A stretch of DNA of 33,631 bases from Candidatus Rubneribacter avistercoris. Its GTDB lineage: Bacteria; Actinomycetota; Coriobacteriia; Coriobacteriales; Eggerthellaceae. This document shows positions 22,977 to 32,390 of this stretch, in pieces; positions within the stretch are counted from its first letter, which is position 1, and each line of letters begins with the position of its first letter. The DNA lies in contig DXCU01000035.1 of assembly GCA_019115845.1 (NCBI GenBank), positions 1 to 33,631 of the forward strand, in the 5' to 3' direction. The notes beneath the pieces were generated by a model. That model was not told the origin of the DNA and ran no database searches. It saw only the letters and a program-made list of their open reading frames with translations. The translations under genes and the position numbers were made by a program.

Positions 22977-25820
22977 GTGGGCAACACGTACAAGGACACG
23001 ATGAACCTTCCCAAGACCGACTTCGCGATGCGGGCGAACCTGCCCGAGAACGAGCCGAAGCGGCTGGCGAGGTGGGAGGAAGAGCATATCTACGAGCGCG
23101 TGCTCGAAAAGAACAAGGACGGCAAGCCGCACATCCTGCACGACGGGCCGCCGTACGCCAACGGCCCCATCCACATCGGGCATGCCTTCAACAAGATCCT
23201 CAAGGACTTCGTCAACAAGTCCCATGCGCAGCGCGGCTTCTTCACGCCCTACGTGCCCGGCTGGGACTGCCACGGCCAGCCCATCGAGCACATGGTGGAA
23301 AAGACGCTCGGCCCCGAGAAGATGGCCGCCATCGACCAGCCCACGCTGCGCCGTTTGTGCCGCGAGTGGGCCGAGAAGTACGTGGACGTGCAGCGCGAGG
23401 GCTTCAAGCGCCTCGGCGTGAACGCCGATTGGGAGCATCCCTACCTCACGTTCACCCCGAACTACGAGTCGGGCAACGTCGAGGTGTTCAAGAAGATGTA
23501 CCTAGACGGCTCGGTGTACCGCGGCCGCAAGCCCATCCACTGGTGCAAGCGCTGCCACACCGCGCTCGCCGAGGCCGAGATCGAGTACTCCGACGAAGAA
23601 TCGCCCTCCATCTTCGTGCGCTTCAAGCTTGACGCGATGCCCGGCGTGTTCGAGGCCGCAGGGGCAACCGGCGACGCGCACGTGCTCATCTGGACGACCA
23701 CGCCCTGGACGCTGCCGGCCAACACCGCCGTGTCGCTTGCGCCCGACGCCGACTACGTGATGGTGGCGGCCGACGGAGCGAACATGATCTTCGCCCGCGA
23801 GCTGGTGGAGCAGGTGGCCGAGATCGCCGGATGGGAGGATTACGACCTCGTGCGCGGCGAGGACGGCGAGCCGGTGGCCCTCAAGGGCCGCGAGCTCACG
23901 GGCCTTGCCTACACGTGCCCCATCAGGCAAGACCTCAAGGGCACCATCATCTACGGCGACCACGTCACGCTCGACTCGGGCACGGGCGCGGTGCACACGG
24001 CCCCCGGCCACGGCCAGGACGACTACCTGGTGGCGCTGGAGTTCGACGTGCCGCTGCTCATGCCGGTGGACGACAACGGCGTGCTCACCGACGAGGCGGG
24101 TTCCTTCGCGGGGCTTGACGTTGATGAGGCAAACCCGGCCATCATCGAATGGCTGCGCGAGCGCGGCACGCTGGTGGCCGAGAAGAGGATCCTGCACAGC
24201 TACCCGCACTGCTGGCGCTGCCACGAGCCGGTCATCTTCCGCGCCACCGACCAGTGGTTTGTTGCCATGGACAAAAACAGCCTGCGCGAGCGGTCGCTCG
24301 ACGCCATCTACAACCAGGTGGAATTCGTGCCGAAGTGGGCCGAGAACCGCATCGGGAGCATGGTGGCCGACCGCCCCGACTGGTGCATCTCGCGCCAGCG
24401 TTCCTGGGGCGTGCCCATCCCCGTGTTCAAGTGCGCCAAGTGCGGAAGCACGGTGGCCACCGAGGCCACCTTTGACGCGGTGATCGACCTTTTCAACCGC
24501 GAAGGCGCCGACGCGTGGTTCACGCGCGAGCCCTCCGAGTACCTGCCGCGCGGCACGAAGTGCGAGGCGTGCGGCTCCTTCGAGCTCATGCCCGAGAAGG
24601 ACATCCTCGACGTGTGGTGGGAAAGCGGCGTGTCGCACACCTCCGTGTTGAGGCACCGCGAGGGCGAGGGACTGCGCTTCCCGGCCGACCTGTACCTGGA
24701 AGGCTCCGACCAGCACCGCGGTTGGTTCCAGTCGTCGCTTCTCACCAGCATGGGCGCCTACGGGGTGCCGCCGTACAAATCGGTCATGCACTGCGGCTTC
24801 ACGGTGGACGAGCAGGGGCGCAAGATGTCCAAGTCGCTTGGCAACGGCGTCGATCCGGCCGAGGTCATGGAGAAGTACGGCGCCGACGTTTTGCGCCTGT
24901 GGGTGGCCAGCGTCGACTACTCCCAGGACGTGAGCATCTCCGACAACATCTTGAAGCAGGTCTCCGACGCCTACCGCCGCTTCCGCAACACGTTCCGCTT
25001 TTTGCTGGGCAGCCTGGACGACTTCTCGGACGCGCTCGTCGTGGGCGACTGGGAGGCGCTCGAGCCCATCGACCGCTACATGATGGCCAAGACCTACCTG
25101 CTGGTGACCGAGGTGGAGGCCGCCTACGACGCGTGCCGCTTCAACGCGGCGTACCGCGCGTGCTACGACTTCGTGAACGACCTGTCGGCCATCTACATGG
25201 ACGTGGCGAAGGACCGCCTGTACTCCGAGGCGCCAAACAGCCCGCGCCGCCGCGCCGCGCAGACGGTGCTCATGAACATCCTGGAATCGCTCGTGCGCGT
25301 GCTGGCGCCGGTGCTGTCCTTCACGACCGACGAGGTGTGGGAGCACTATCCTAAAGGTATGCGCGCCGCGCGCGGAGACGCTCTGACAAGTGTGCAGCTG
25401 GCCGGCTGGCCCGCCCGCGCGGACTTCGCGCCCGCCCTGCCCGCCGACGTGCAGGGCGAGATCAACGCGTTCGCGCCGGCGCTCGCCGCGCGCGAGGCGG
25501 TGACCAAGGCGCTCGAGGACGCGCGCGCCGCCAAGCTGGTCAACAAGAGCCAAGAGGCCGCCGTCACCCTGACGGCGCCGGCAGAGGAGCTGGCGGCCCT
25601 CAAGGCGTTCGGCCCCGAGGCGCTCGGCGAGCTGTTCATCGTCTCTGGCGTGGACTTCGCCCAGGGAGACGAGCTTTCCGCAGCCGTCCGTCCCGCCGAC
25701 GGCGAGAAGTGCCCGCGCTGCTGGAACTACCGCGAGCTTGGCGGCAACCCGGCCCATCCGCACGTGTGCGCGCGCTGCGGCGACGCGCTTGACGCCATCG
25801 GGTTCGCCGAAGGGGAGTAG
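22977..25820 (+). CDS. ileS: Isoleucine--tRNA ligase
   Basis: A class I aminoacyl-tRNA synthetase charging tRNA-Ile. It shows the HIGH motif (HIGHAFNKIL, from residue 66), KMSKS at 616-620 and the editing-domain region in between (for example WTTTPWTLPAN). The C-terminal zinc finger reads KCPRCWNY...HVCARCGD with four cysteines. Length 947 residues fits the bacterial long form. GTG 22977 follows GAGGAAAGG. A TATACT at 22891-22896 is a likely -10. The leader of about 80 bases is too short for a standard T-box and has no TGGNACC motif. lspA starts just behind it, so they are probably one operon. Confidence 0.97.
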   Translation: MGNTYKDTMNLPKTDFAMRANLPENEPKRLARWEEEHIYERVLEKNKDGKPHILHDGPPYANGPIHIGHAFNKILKDFVNKSHAQRGFFTPYVPGWDCHGQPIEHMVEKTLGPEKMAAIDQPTLRRLCREWAEKYVDVQREGFKRLGVNADWEHPYLTFTPNYESGNVEVFKKMYLDGSVYRGRKPIHWCKRCHTALAEAEIEYSDEESPSIFVRFKLDAMPGVFEAAGATGDAHVLIWTTTPWTLPANTAVSLAPDADYVMVAADGANMIFARELVEQVAEIAGWEDYDLVRGEDGEPVALKGRELTGLAYTCPIRQDLKGTIIYGDHVTLDSGTGAVHTAPGHGQDDYLVALEFDVPLLMPVDDNGVLTDEAGSFAGLDVDEANPAIIEWLRERGTLVAEKRILHSYPHCWRCHEPVIFRATDQWFVAMDKNSLRERSLDAIYNQVEFVPKWAENRIGSMVADRPDWCISRQRSWGVPIPVFKCAKCGSTVATEATFDAVIDLFNREGADAWFTREPSEYLPRGTKCEACGSFELMPEKDILDVWWESGVSHTSVLRHREGEGLRFPADLYLEGSDQHRGWFQSSLLTSMGAYGVPPYKSVMHCGFTVDEQGRKMSKSLGNGVDPAEVMEKYGADVLRLWVASVDYSQDVSISDNILKQVSDAYRRFRNTFRFLLGSLDDFSDALVVGDWEALEPIDRYMMAKTYLLVTEVEAAYDACRFNAAYRACYDFVNDLSAIYMDVAKDRLYSEAPNSPRRRAAQTVLMNILESLVRVLAPVLSFTTDEVWEHYPKGMRAARGDALTSVQLAGWPARADFAPALPADVQGEINAFAPALAAREAVTKALEDARAAKLVNKSQEAAVTLTAPAEELAALKAFGPEALGELFIVSGVDFAQGDELSAAVRPADGEKCPRCWNYRELGGNPAHPHVCARCGDALDAIGFAEGE

Positions 25821-25824
25821 CGCT

Positions 25825-26406
25825 TTGGACGAGCAGACGAGCGCGCCCGCGTCCTCGCAGACGCGGGCGCACCGCAAGCGCACCATGATCCTGTTCGCCC
25901 TTGCCACGGCAGCGTGGTTTGCCCTCGACGTGGCCACGAAGGGCTGGGTTGCGGGCGGCTGGGAGCAGGGCGAGGTGATCGCGGGTCCCTTTTTCGGGCT
26001 TGTGCGCTTCCATCTGGTGCACAACACCGGCATGGCCTGGGGCATGTTCGGCGACTCGACGTTTTTCCTCGGCGTGATGTCGCTTGCGGTGTGCGCCGCC
26101 GTGACAGCGTACCTCCTCGCGCTCGCAGGCCGCCTGACCGCGCTCGAGGCGGTGGGCACCGCCTTGGTGGTGGGGGGAGGCCTCGGCAACGCGCTCGACC
26201 GTTTCACGCTGGGCTACGTGGTGGACTTCATCGAGCCCGTGTTCATTGACTTCCCGGTGTTCAACGTGGCCGATATCGGCGTGACGTGCGGGTTCGTTCT
26301 GGTCGTGCTCGGGCTTGTTCTGCGGGAGCGGCGCGAGGCGGCCCTCCTCGGCGCCGAGGAGGGCGCGGATGGCAAGTCCGGCGACGACGAGGGCGAGGGC
26401 CGATGA
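25825..26406 (+). CDS. lspA: Lipoprotein signal peptidase (signal peptidase II)
   Basis: An inner-membrane aspartyl protease that removes signal peptides from lipidated prolipoproteins. Its four hydrophobic segments carry HNTGMAWGMFG, GNALDRF with the first catalytic Asp and FNVADIGVTCG with the second. The TTG at 25825 is chosen because AGGGGAG lies seven bases upstream, just over the ileS stop. The tail beyond the last helix is about 30 residues of charged sequence. It lies between ileS and an RluD-type gene, a common order in bacteria (ileS-lspA-rluD). Confidence 0.95.
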   Translation: MDEQTSAPASSQTRAHRKRTMILFALATAAWFALDVATKGWVAGGWEQGEVIAGPFFGLVRFHLVHNTGMAWGMFGDSTFFLGVMSLAVCAAVTAYLLALAGRLTALEAVGTALVVGGGLGNALDRFTLGYVVDFIEPVFIDFPVFNVADIGVTCGFVLVVLGLVLRERREAALLGAEEGADGKSGDDEGEGR

Positions 26407-27425
26407 CGCGCCTGCTCTCCCACACCGTGGATCCCGCCGACGCGGGCAAGCGCCTCGACGCGCTTTTGGCAGAGCGGGGCCTCTACCCGAGCCGAAGCGC
26501 CGCGGCTCGCGCGGTTGAGGAGGGAGCCGTCTACGTCAACGGGGCCGTGGTGGCGAAGCGCCACGTCGTGACCGCCGGGGCCATGATCGTCTACCAAGCG
26601 CCCGAGACGCCCGTCTTTGGCCCCGTGGTCGGCCAGCCCATAGACTTGGACATCCGCTTCGAGGACGAGCACCTCATCGTGCTCTCGAAGCAGGCGGGGC
26701 TTGTGTGCCACCCGTCTGTCGACCACGCCGACGGAACGCTGGTGAACGCGCTCATCCACCACTGCGGGGCCGAGCACCTGTGCAACGTGCAGGGCGAAGA
26801 CGACCGCCTGGGCATCGTGCACCGCCTTGACCGCGACACGACGGGCCTCATGCTGGCCGCCAAGGACGACGCCACCGGCTACGCCCTCATGGCCGACATC
26901 CGCGACCGCGCGGTGGACCGTCGCTACCTCGCGCTCGTGCACGGCTCGATTGCGCACGACACCGGCATGATAGACGCGCCCATCGCCCGCGCCGCCTCCG
27001 ATCGCACCCGCATGGCCGTGCGCGACGTTCCCTCGGCCCGCGAGGCGGTGACCACGTTCCGGGTGCTCGAGCGCTTTGCCTGCGGTCCGCGCGACAACGG
27101 CTACACGCTTGTGGACTGCAAGCTGTTCACCGGCCGCACGCACCAGATCCGCGTGCACATGGAGTACGCGAAGCATCCGCTTGCGGGCGATCCCGCCTAC
27201 ACGGCGCACGCCCCCAAGGATCCGGCGGCCGACCTAGGGCTTTGCCGCCAGTTCCTCCACTCCTTCCGTCTCTCCTTCACCCATCCGGCGACGGGGGAGG
27301 AGCTGTGCTTTTTCGACGCGCTGCCGCCAGACCTCCAAGAGGTTCTCGATGAGCTTGCGCCCCGAAGCGAAGGCCGAACAGCCGCCGGCGACGAGGTCTT
27401 GGGCGCGCGCTGCGACCGCAGCTAG
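26403..27425 (+). CDS. rluD: RluA/RluD-family 23S rRNA pseudouridine synthase
   Basis: Converts uridines of 23S rRNA to pseudouridine. An N-terminal S4 RNA-binding domain (KRLDALLAERGLYPSRSAAARAV, shortened here as KRLDALLAERG..SRSAAARAV) precedes the synthase domain with catalytic Asp in HRLDRDTTGLML. FTGRTHQIRVHMEY is the other conserved block. The ATG overlaps the lspA stop (ATGA), so translation is coupled. It has 340 residues, with about 20 extra residues at the C-terminus. Which of RluC and RluD activities it has cannot be decided from sequence, so the symbol is tentative. Confidence 0.9.
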   Translation: MTRLLSHTVDPADAGKRLDALLAERGLYPSRSAAARAVEEGAVYVNGAVVAKRHVVTAGAMIVYQAPETPVFGPVVGQPIDLDIRFEDEHLIVLSKQAGLVCHPSVDHADGTLVNALIHHCGAEHLCNVQGEDDRLGIVHRLDRDTTGLMLAAKDDATGYALMADIRDRAVDRRYLALVHGSIAHDTGMIDAPIARAASDRTRMAVRDVPSAREAVTTFRVLERFACGPRDNGYTLVDCKLFTGRTHQIRVHMEYAKHPLAGDPAYTAHAPKDPAADLGLCRQFLHSFRLSFTHPATGEELCFFDALPPDLQEVLDELAPRSEGRTAAGDEVLGARCDRS

Positions 27426-27427
27426 CG

Positions 27428-27464
27428 CCGGACACCGCCCAAAAGACGGCTGCGTCCGGTTTTT
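27428..27464 (+). terminator. Terminator after the ileS-lspA-rluD operon
   Basis: CCGGAC (27428-27433) pairs with GTCCGG (27454-27459), with an inner CCG/CGG pair, and five T residues follow. A second 7-bp GCCGGCT hairpin without T run follows at 27475-27496. Confidence 0.75.
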
Positions 27465-27584
27465 CGGTTCTTTCGCCGGCTCCTCGGCAAGCCGGCAAGG
27501 CAATGGGCTACACTGTAGCCCGATCATACGAGGGCGCGGCGGATCCGCCGCGCCTTGCCCGACTGCAGGAAGGCGGTGAGCAAC

Positions 27585-28598
27585 GTGGTGGTGGGCGAAC
27601 GTTGCGGAGTGCTCCTTGTCAACACCGGAACCCCGGCCGAACCCCGGCCTCGTGCGGTGCGCGCCTACCTGTCCCGGTTCCTCATGGACAAGCGCATCGT
27701 GCCCATGAACCGCTTCTGCTGGCGCATCATCCTCCACCTGTTCATCCTCCCGCGCCGCGGCCGCGCCTCGGCGGAGAAGTACGCCAAGATATGGACCGAC
27801 GAGGGGTCGCCTTTCGCCGCGGCCCATCGGGAGATACAGGCGGGCCTTGAGGAGGCCCTGCGCGCCGAAGGGCGAAACGCCGTCGTCCGCTGCGCCATGA
27901 ACTACAGCGACCCCTCCATCGCCTCGTGCCTGCGCGAGATGAGGGAGGCGGGCTGCTCACGCCTTGTGGTGCTGCCGTTGTACCCGCAAAGCGCCCACTC
28001 CACCACCGGATCGGTGTCCGACGGCGTGGAGGACGCCCTCGCGCGCCTGAGCTGGAACGTCCCCCGCTCGCTCATCGACAATTACCACGACAACCCCGCC
28101 TACATCCGCGCCATCGCCGCCTCCATCGAGCAGGCGGGGTTCGACCCCTCCTCCGACGACCGGCTCCTGTTCTCGTTTCACTCCATCCCCCTGGCCGACA
28201 TCGAAGCGGGCGACACCTACGAGCTGCAGACGGGCGCTTCCAGCCTGCAGGTGGCCAGCGATCTGGGCATCGACCGCAACCGGTGGACCATCGGCTACCA
28301 GTGCCGCTTCGACAAAGGGCGCGAGTGGCTCAAGCCCTTCTCGCGTGAAACGCTCGCGCGGTGGGCCGAGGCGGGGGCCGGACGCGTGTTTTTGGTGTGC
28401 CCCAACTTCGCGGTCGACTGCCTCGAGACGCTCTACGACGTGGAGCACGAGCTGAAGCCGTTCTACTTCGACCATGTCCGCAAGACAGGGCGCGAACCCG
28501 ACGAGGGGGAGTTCGTCTACGTGCCCTGCCTGGATCGCAGCCGCGCTCATCTCAGGGTGCTCGCCGACGTGCTGCGCCCCCATCTAGAGGAGGTATGA
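27585..28598 (+). CDS. hemH: Ferrochelatase family (HemH)
   Basis: Inserts Fe2+ into a porphyrin; in Gram-positive bacteria the substrate is usually coproporphyrin III, in others protoporphyrin IX. Signatures are LLVNTGTPAEP near the N-terminus, LPLYPQSAHSTTGS, FSFHSIPLADI with the metal-site His, and NFAVDCLETLYD with the acidic catalytic pair. Several GTGs lie close together (27576, 27585, 27588, 27591). 27585 is chosen as a compromise after GGTGAG; the exact start is uncertain by a few codons. TTG 27555 has no ribosome site. Length about 337 residues. It is followed within three bases by coaBC. No other haem gene is in the window, so the pathway form cannot be decided. Confidence 0.92.
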   Translation: MVVGERCGVLLVNTGTPAEPRPRAVRAYLSRFLMDKRIVPMNRFCWRIILHLFILPRRGRASAEKYAKIWTDEGSPFAAAHREIQAGLEEALRAEGRNAVVRCAMNYSDPSIASCLREMREAGCSRLVVLPLYPQSAHSTTGSVSDGVEDALARLSWNVPRSLIDNYHDNPAYIRAIAASIEQAGFDPSSDDRLLFSFHSIPLADIEAGDTYELQTGASSLQVASDLGIDRNRWTIGYQCRFDKGREWLKPFSRETLARWAEAGAGRVFLVCPNFAVDCLETLYDVEHELKPFYFDHVRKTGREPDEGEFVYVPCLDRSRAHLRVLADVLRPHLEEV

Positions 28599-28601
28599 CC
28601 C

Positions 28602-29825
28602 ATGTCCGAAGACGAGAGCCGCTGCGAGGCAGCCTCGCATCAGAAGACGGTGCTGCTTGGTGTGACGGGCTGCATCGCCGCGTACAAGTCCTGCGAGATC
28701 GTGCGCCTGCTGCAGAAAGCCGGCGTGCGCGTGAAGGTGGTCATGACCGAGCACGCGACCGAGTTCGTGGGCCCGCTCACCTTCCGCTCGCTCACGCACG
28801 AGCCGGTGGGCGTGGGATTGTTCGACAACCCGTCAGACCCCATCCACCACATCTCCTTGGCGCAGGAGGCCGATTTGTTCCTCATCGCGCCGTGCACCGC
28901 CAACGTTATCGCGAAACTTGCCAACGGCCTGGCCGACGACTTGCTCACCACCACGGCGCTGGCCACCACGGCGCCGCTCGTCATCGCGCCGGCCATGAAC
29001 GTGAACATGTACGAGAACGGGGCCACGCGCTACAACATCGGCAAGCTGCACATCCGCGGCGCGCGCATCATAGAGACGGGAGACGGCTACCTTGCCTGCG
29101 GCGACGTGGGGAAGGGCCGTTTGGCCGACGTAGAGGACATCGTGAGCGCCGTCCTTGACGAGCTGGGGCTTTCGCGCGATTTGGCCGGCAAGCGCGTCAT
29201 GGTGACCGCCGGCCCCACCGTAGAGCCCATCGACCCGGTCCGCTACATATCCAACCATTCCTCCGGCAAGACCGGCTACGCCATAGCGCGCGCGGCCGCC
29301 CTGCGCGGCGCCGATGTGACGCTCGTGTCGGGGCCGGTGTCCATCGCGCCTCCCGAAGCGGTCCGCACGGTGCGGGTGCGCACGGCGCTCGAGATGTTCG
29401 AGGCGGCGCAGGAGGCGTTCGGAGCCGCCGACATCGCCGTGTTCGCCGCCGCCGTCGCCGACGTGCGCCCAAAGCAGGCCGCGCCGCGCAAGCTCAAAAA
29501 GGGCGAGGCGGATGCCGCGCTGGGCGCCATCGAGCTGGTGGAGAACCCGGACATCCTCGCGACGCTGGCATCCTCCAAGAAGCGCCAGGTGGTGGTGGGG
29601 TTCGCCGCCGAGACGGACGACGTGGTGGCCAACGCCGAGAAGAAGCTCTCGACCAAGCACGCCGATCTTGTGGTGGCCAACCAGGTGGGCGAGGGCAAGG
29701 CCTTCGGCACCGACGACAACCAGGTGTGGTTCGTGGACGACGAGGGCGTGGAGGAACTCCCCCGCATGTCGAAGGAGCGCCTCGCCGACGCCATCCTCGA
29801 CAAGGCGCTCGAGTTCGTCCGATGA
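28602..29825 (+). CDS. coaBC: Bifunctional phosphopantothenoylcysteine decarboxylase / phosphopantothenate--cysteine ligase
   Basis: Two steps of coenzyme A synthesis in one 407-residue protein. The N-terminal flavin-dependent CoaC part shows GVTGCIAAYKS, the APAMNVNMYEN motif and the substrate-flap GYLACGDVGKGR. The C-terminal CoaB part shows TAGPTVEPIDPVRYISNHSSGKTG and later KLKKGE and NPDILATL. AGGAGG, nine bases before ATG 28602, lies in the hemH tail. The pair hemH-coaBC is probably co-transcribed; the link is physical rather than metabolic. Confidence 0.96.
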   Translation: MSEDESRCEAASHQKTVLLGVTGCIAAYKSCEIVRLLQKAGVRVKVVMTEHATEFVGPLTFRSLTHEPVGVGLFDNPSDPIHHISLAQEADLFLIAPCTANVIAKLANGLADDLLTTTALATTAPLVIAPAMNVNMYENGATRYNIGKLHIRGARIIETGDGYLACGDVGKGRLADVEDIVSAVLDELGLSRDLAGKRVMVTAGPTVEPIDPVRYISNHSSGKTGYAIARAAALRGADVTLVSGPVSIAPPEAVRTVRVRTALEMFEAAQEAFGAADIAVFAAAVADVRPKQAAPRKLKKGEADAALGAIELVENPDILATLASSKKRQVVVGFAAETDDVVANAEKKLSTKHADLVVANQVGEGKAFGTDDNQVWFVDDEGVEELPRMSKERLADAILDKALEFVR

Positions 29826-29910
29826 GGCTTCGCCGCGCGGCGGATGGTGCGGCTCTCGTGGTTCTCGCAGGATCCCGCGCCCGCCTTCGGTCGAGCGCGC
29901 AAAATTCTTC

Positions 29911-29939
29911 TTGCAAACAGCTGCGCATACCGCTATCAT
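29911..29939 (+). promoter_or_regulatory. tRNA-Pro promoter
   Basis: TTGCAA (29911-29916), a 17-base spacer and TATCAT (29934-29939). A TTCG-capped 7-bp hairpin (29954-29960 with 29965-29971) lies in the precursor leader, between the expected start near 29946 and the mature 5' end. Confidence 0.75.
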
Positions 29940-29982
29940 AGTCGGCGCTGCTTCGGAAGGTTCGCCTTCCGGGAAGCGGAAA

Positions 29983-30059
<77 letters not shown>

Positions 30060-30067
30060 GGGGATCG

Positions 30068-30106
30068 CAGGCCGCAGGCTTCACGCTTGCGGCCTGTTTC
30101 GTTTTT
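30068..30106 (+). terminator. Terminator after tRNA-Pro
   Basis: CAGGCCGCA (30068-30076) pairs with TGCGGCCTG (30088-30096) around an 11-base loop, followed by TTTCGTTTTTT. Confidence 0.88.
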
Positions 30107-30282
30107 TCGCAGAGGCGCAGCCCCGTGGGATCTGTCCCAACCGACCGCCTTCAATTCCCGTGGTCCGCCGCGAAACAAGGCGCCTACGATACGCATACGG
30201 TTCGCAAGCCCAAAGGCCGCGCTCCGCGCGCTCGCCTATCCTTTTCGGCATCGTCATCGGCATCCGTGGATAGGAGTTCCCC

Positions 30283-30537
30283 ATGAGCATCATCGTATGG
30301 ATCATCATAGGCGGTTTGGCCGGCTGGATTGCGAACATGATCATGAAGACGGACGGCAGCCTTATCAAGAACATCGTGACGGGCATCGTCGGCGCGCTCG
30401 TCGGCGGGTTCGTCATGAGCTTCTTCGGCGCGGAGGGCTTCACCGGATTCAATCTGTGGTCGTTCCTCGTCGCCCTCGTAGGATCCATCATCCTGATCGC
30501 CGTCATCAACCTGCTGACCGGCGGCAAGCGCGCCTGA
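30283..30537 (+). CDS. GlsB/YeaQ/YmgE-family membrane protein
   Basis: An 84-residue protein of three hydrophobic segments with glycine-rich helices (IIIGGLAGWIANMIM, IVTGIVGALVGGFVM, FLVALVGSIILIAVINLL). This is the transglycosylase-associated family, often stress-induced, with no proven enzymatic role. AGGAG lies six bases before ATG 30283. It stands alone between the tRNA and the MATE gene. Confidence 0.92.
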   Translation: MSIIVWIIIGGLAGWIANMIMKTDGSLIKNIVTGIVGALVGGFVMSFFGAEGFTGFNLWSFLVALVGSIILIAVINLLTGGKRA

Positions 30538-30675
30538 TCGCAACGCTGCGAACGGCATCGGCACGGCACGTCCCCGCCCCTTTCTGAAACGTCCCGCAGA
30601 TCGGTTGGGCGAAAGACCCCCTTGAAGCGCCAAGCGGATCGGGGGACCGCGTGACGCGCAGGCCGCGACCCTCCG

Positions 30676-30704
30676 TTGTCTGGCCGTGGCAGCTCGCGTA
30701 TACT
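30676..30704 (+). promoter_or_regulatory. MATE gene promoter
   Basis: TTGTCT (30676-30681) and TATACT (30699-30704) with a 17-base spacer. Transcription from about 30711 would leave a leader of about 30 bases to GTG 30743. Confidence 0.7.
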
Positions 30705-30742
30705 GCAACGGGAACAATGCCGGAAAACAGGGGAGGGCGCGC

Positions 30743-32170
30743 GTGCGGGATCGGGAACAGGCTGTTGCAGGGACCTCTCCGGAGGAGCAGAGCATCAGCC
30801 GCATGGGGACGGCGGGCACGTTCAGGCTGCTGCTGGAGTTCTCCATCCCCGCGGTCGTCGGCGTTGTGGTGCAGATGCTCTACAACGTCATCGACGCGGT
30901 GTATGTGGGCCATGCCGTCGGCCCGGACGGCTTGGCGGCCACCACGGTGTCCAACCCCTCCATGACGGCCATGACGGCCGTGGCCATGCTGGTGGGCGTG
31001 GGAGGCAACGCGTTGGCGGCCATCAGGTTGGGGGAGAGGCGCCATGATGTGGCCGAGGAGGTTTTGGGCAACAGCCTGACGCTGCTCGCGTTCGTGTCTG
31101 TTGCGGTGTGGGCCGGCTCCTTGTTCGCCCTCGAACCCATTCTGCGCTTCTCGGGCGCCGACGACGCGGTGCTGCCCTTGGCGAAGGACTTCATGGTTCC
31201 CATCGTGGCGGGCTGTCCGCTGCAGTTCGTCGCGTTCGGCATGAACAACTTCATCCGCACCGCGGGGCATCCCAACCGCGCGCTCGGCTCCATGCTCGTC
31301 GGCACGGGAGCCAACGTGGCGCTCGGCTACCTGTTCATCGTCGTTTTGGACGGCGGCATGCGCGGTGCCGGCCTGGCCACGGTGTGTTCGTGGGCGATCT
31401 CCGCCGTGTTCGTCATGCAGTTCTTCCTCAAGAAAGGCTCTCCCATGCCGCTTCGCCGCGCGGCGCTTCGACTGCGCCCTCGGTTGGCTCTGCGCATCTG
31501 CGCGCTCGGCGTGGCACCGTCGGTCATGGAGCTGGGCTACGCAGTGTCCTCGGCCATCGAGAACAACCTGCTCGTGCTCTACGGCACCACCGATCCTCTG
31601 GGCGTGGACGGCGCGCTCGCCGTTATGCGCGTGGTGGTGGCGGTGGGCATGTTCACCTTCATGCCGATGATGGGCATCGCTATGGGAGCGCAGCCCATCA
31701 TCGGCTACAACTACGGAGCGCGCAAACTCGACCGCATGAAGCGCGTCCTGCTGCAGGCCATCGGCCTGGCTGCGGCGATCACCGTGCCGCTGTGGCTTTC
31801 CGTCATCCTCGTGCCCGACCTCTACGCGCATCTATTCGGCCTACCCGACGAGTACATGGCCGAAACCGCCTGGGCGCTCGTGCTCTACCTCATGTTCATC
31901 CCCGTGCTTTCGGTCCAAAGCATCGGATCGAACTACTTCGACGCCACCGGGCAGGCGCTTAAGGCAACCTTGCTCACCCTCACGCGCCAGATACTGTTCC
32001 TCATACCGTTGCTTCTGTACTGTCCTCGAATCCTTCCCGGCCTGCTTCCGCTCACGCCACTCGAATGCGTGTGGTTCGCTCCGTCGCTTTCCGACCTTGC
32101 CTCCACGCTGCTCGTGTCGGTGTTTCTGCTGATCGAGCGCGGACGCTTGCGCAAGCTGGAGCGCGGTTGA
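30743..32170 (+). CDS. MATE-family multidrug/toxin efflux transporter
   Basis: An inner-membrane antiporter of about twelve helices in two MatE halves (about residues 18-225 and 240-445). Features include FSIPAVVGVVVQMLYNVIDAVYVGH in the first half (conserved NxxDxxxVG pattern) and PIIGYNYGARK in the second. MATE carriers export drugs and metabolites using Na+ or H+ gradients. GTG 30743 follows AGGGGAGG seven bases upstream and agrees with the promoter; the longer frame from 30686 overlaps the -10. Length 475 residues. There is no adjacent regulator, and the substrate is unknown. Confidence 0.93.
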   Translation: MRDREQAVAGTSPEEQSISRMGTAGTFRLLLEFSIPAVVGVVVQMLYNVIDAVYVGHAVGPDGLAATTVSNPSMTAMTAVAMLVGVGGNALAAIRLGERRHDVAEEVLGNSLTLLAFVSVAVWAGSLFALEPILRFSGADDAVLPLAKDFMVPIVAGCPLQFVAFGMNNFIRTAGHPNRALGSMLVGTGANVALGYLFIVVLDGGMRGAGLATVCSWAISAVFVMQFFLKKGSPMPLRRAALRLRPRLALRICALGVAPSVMELGYAVSSAIENNLLVLYGTTDPLGVDGALAVMRVVVAVGMFTFMPMMGIAMGAQPIIGYNYGARKLDRMKRVLLQAIGLAAAITVPLWLSVILVPDLYAHLFGLPDEYMAETAWALVLYLMFIPVLSVQSIGSNYFDATGQALKATLLTLTRQILFLIPLLLYCPRILPGLLPLTPLECVWFAPSLSDLASTLLVSVFLLIERGRLRKLERG

Positions 32171-32325
32171 CTCGCAAAGGGGCAGGGCGTTCGCTGACGA
32201 CGCGGCCGCTCGCCTGTCCGAGCGCACCGCTTGCGGGCGACGATGCCGTCCGAAAACCCTTTCACCGAGCAAACGCCCCTGACGCGACCGGGGTAAGCGT
32301 CGTCGGCCCGTTCTTTGGTAAAGTG

Positions 32326-32359
32326 CGATGAAAGCGGCGTTCGGCCGCTTTCATCGTTT
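32326..32359 (+). terminator. Hairpin between MATE gene and NuoL-like gene
   Basis: A perfect 13-bp stem (32326-32338 with 32344-32356) with a 5-base loop is followed by TTT. It could end the MATE transcript or act in the leader of the next gene, whose start is 35 bases on. The preceding 155 bases have no gene. Confidence 0.7.
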
Positions 32360-32390
32360 ACCTGTCGGTTAAGGAGAAGGGGGAAGATTC

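Noticed and set aside
23502..26207. 901-residue open frame antisense to ileS and lspA
   Set aside because: Same reason: it covers two unmistakable genes on the other strand and shows no family features.
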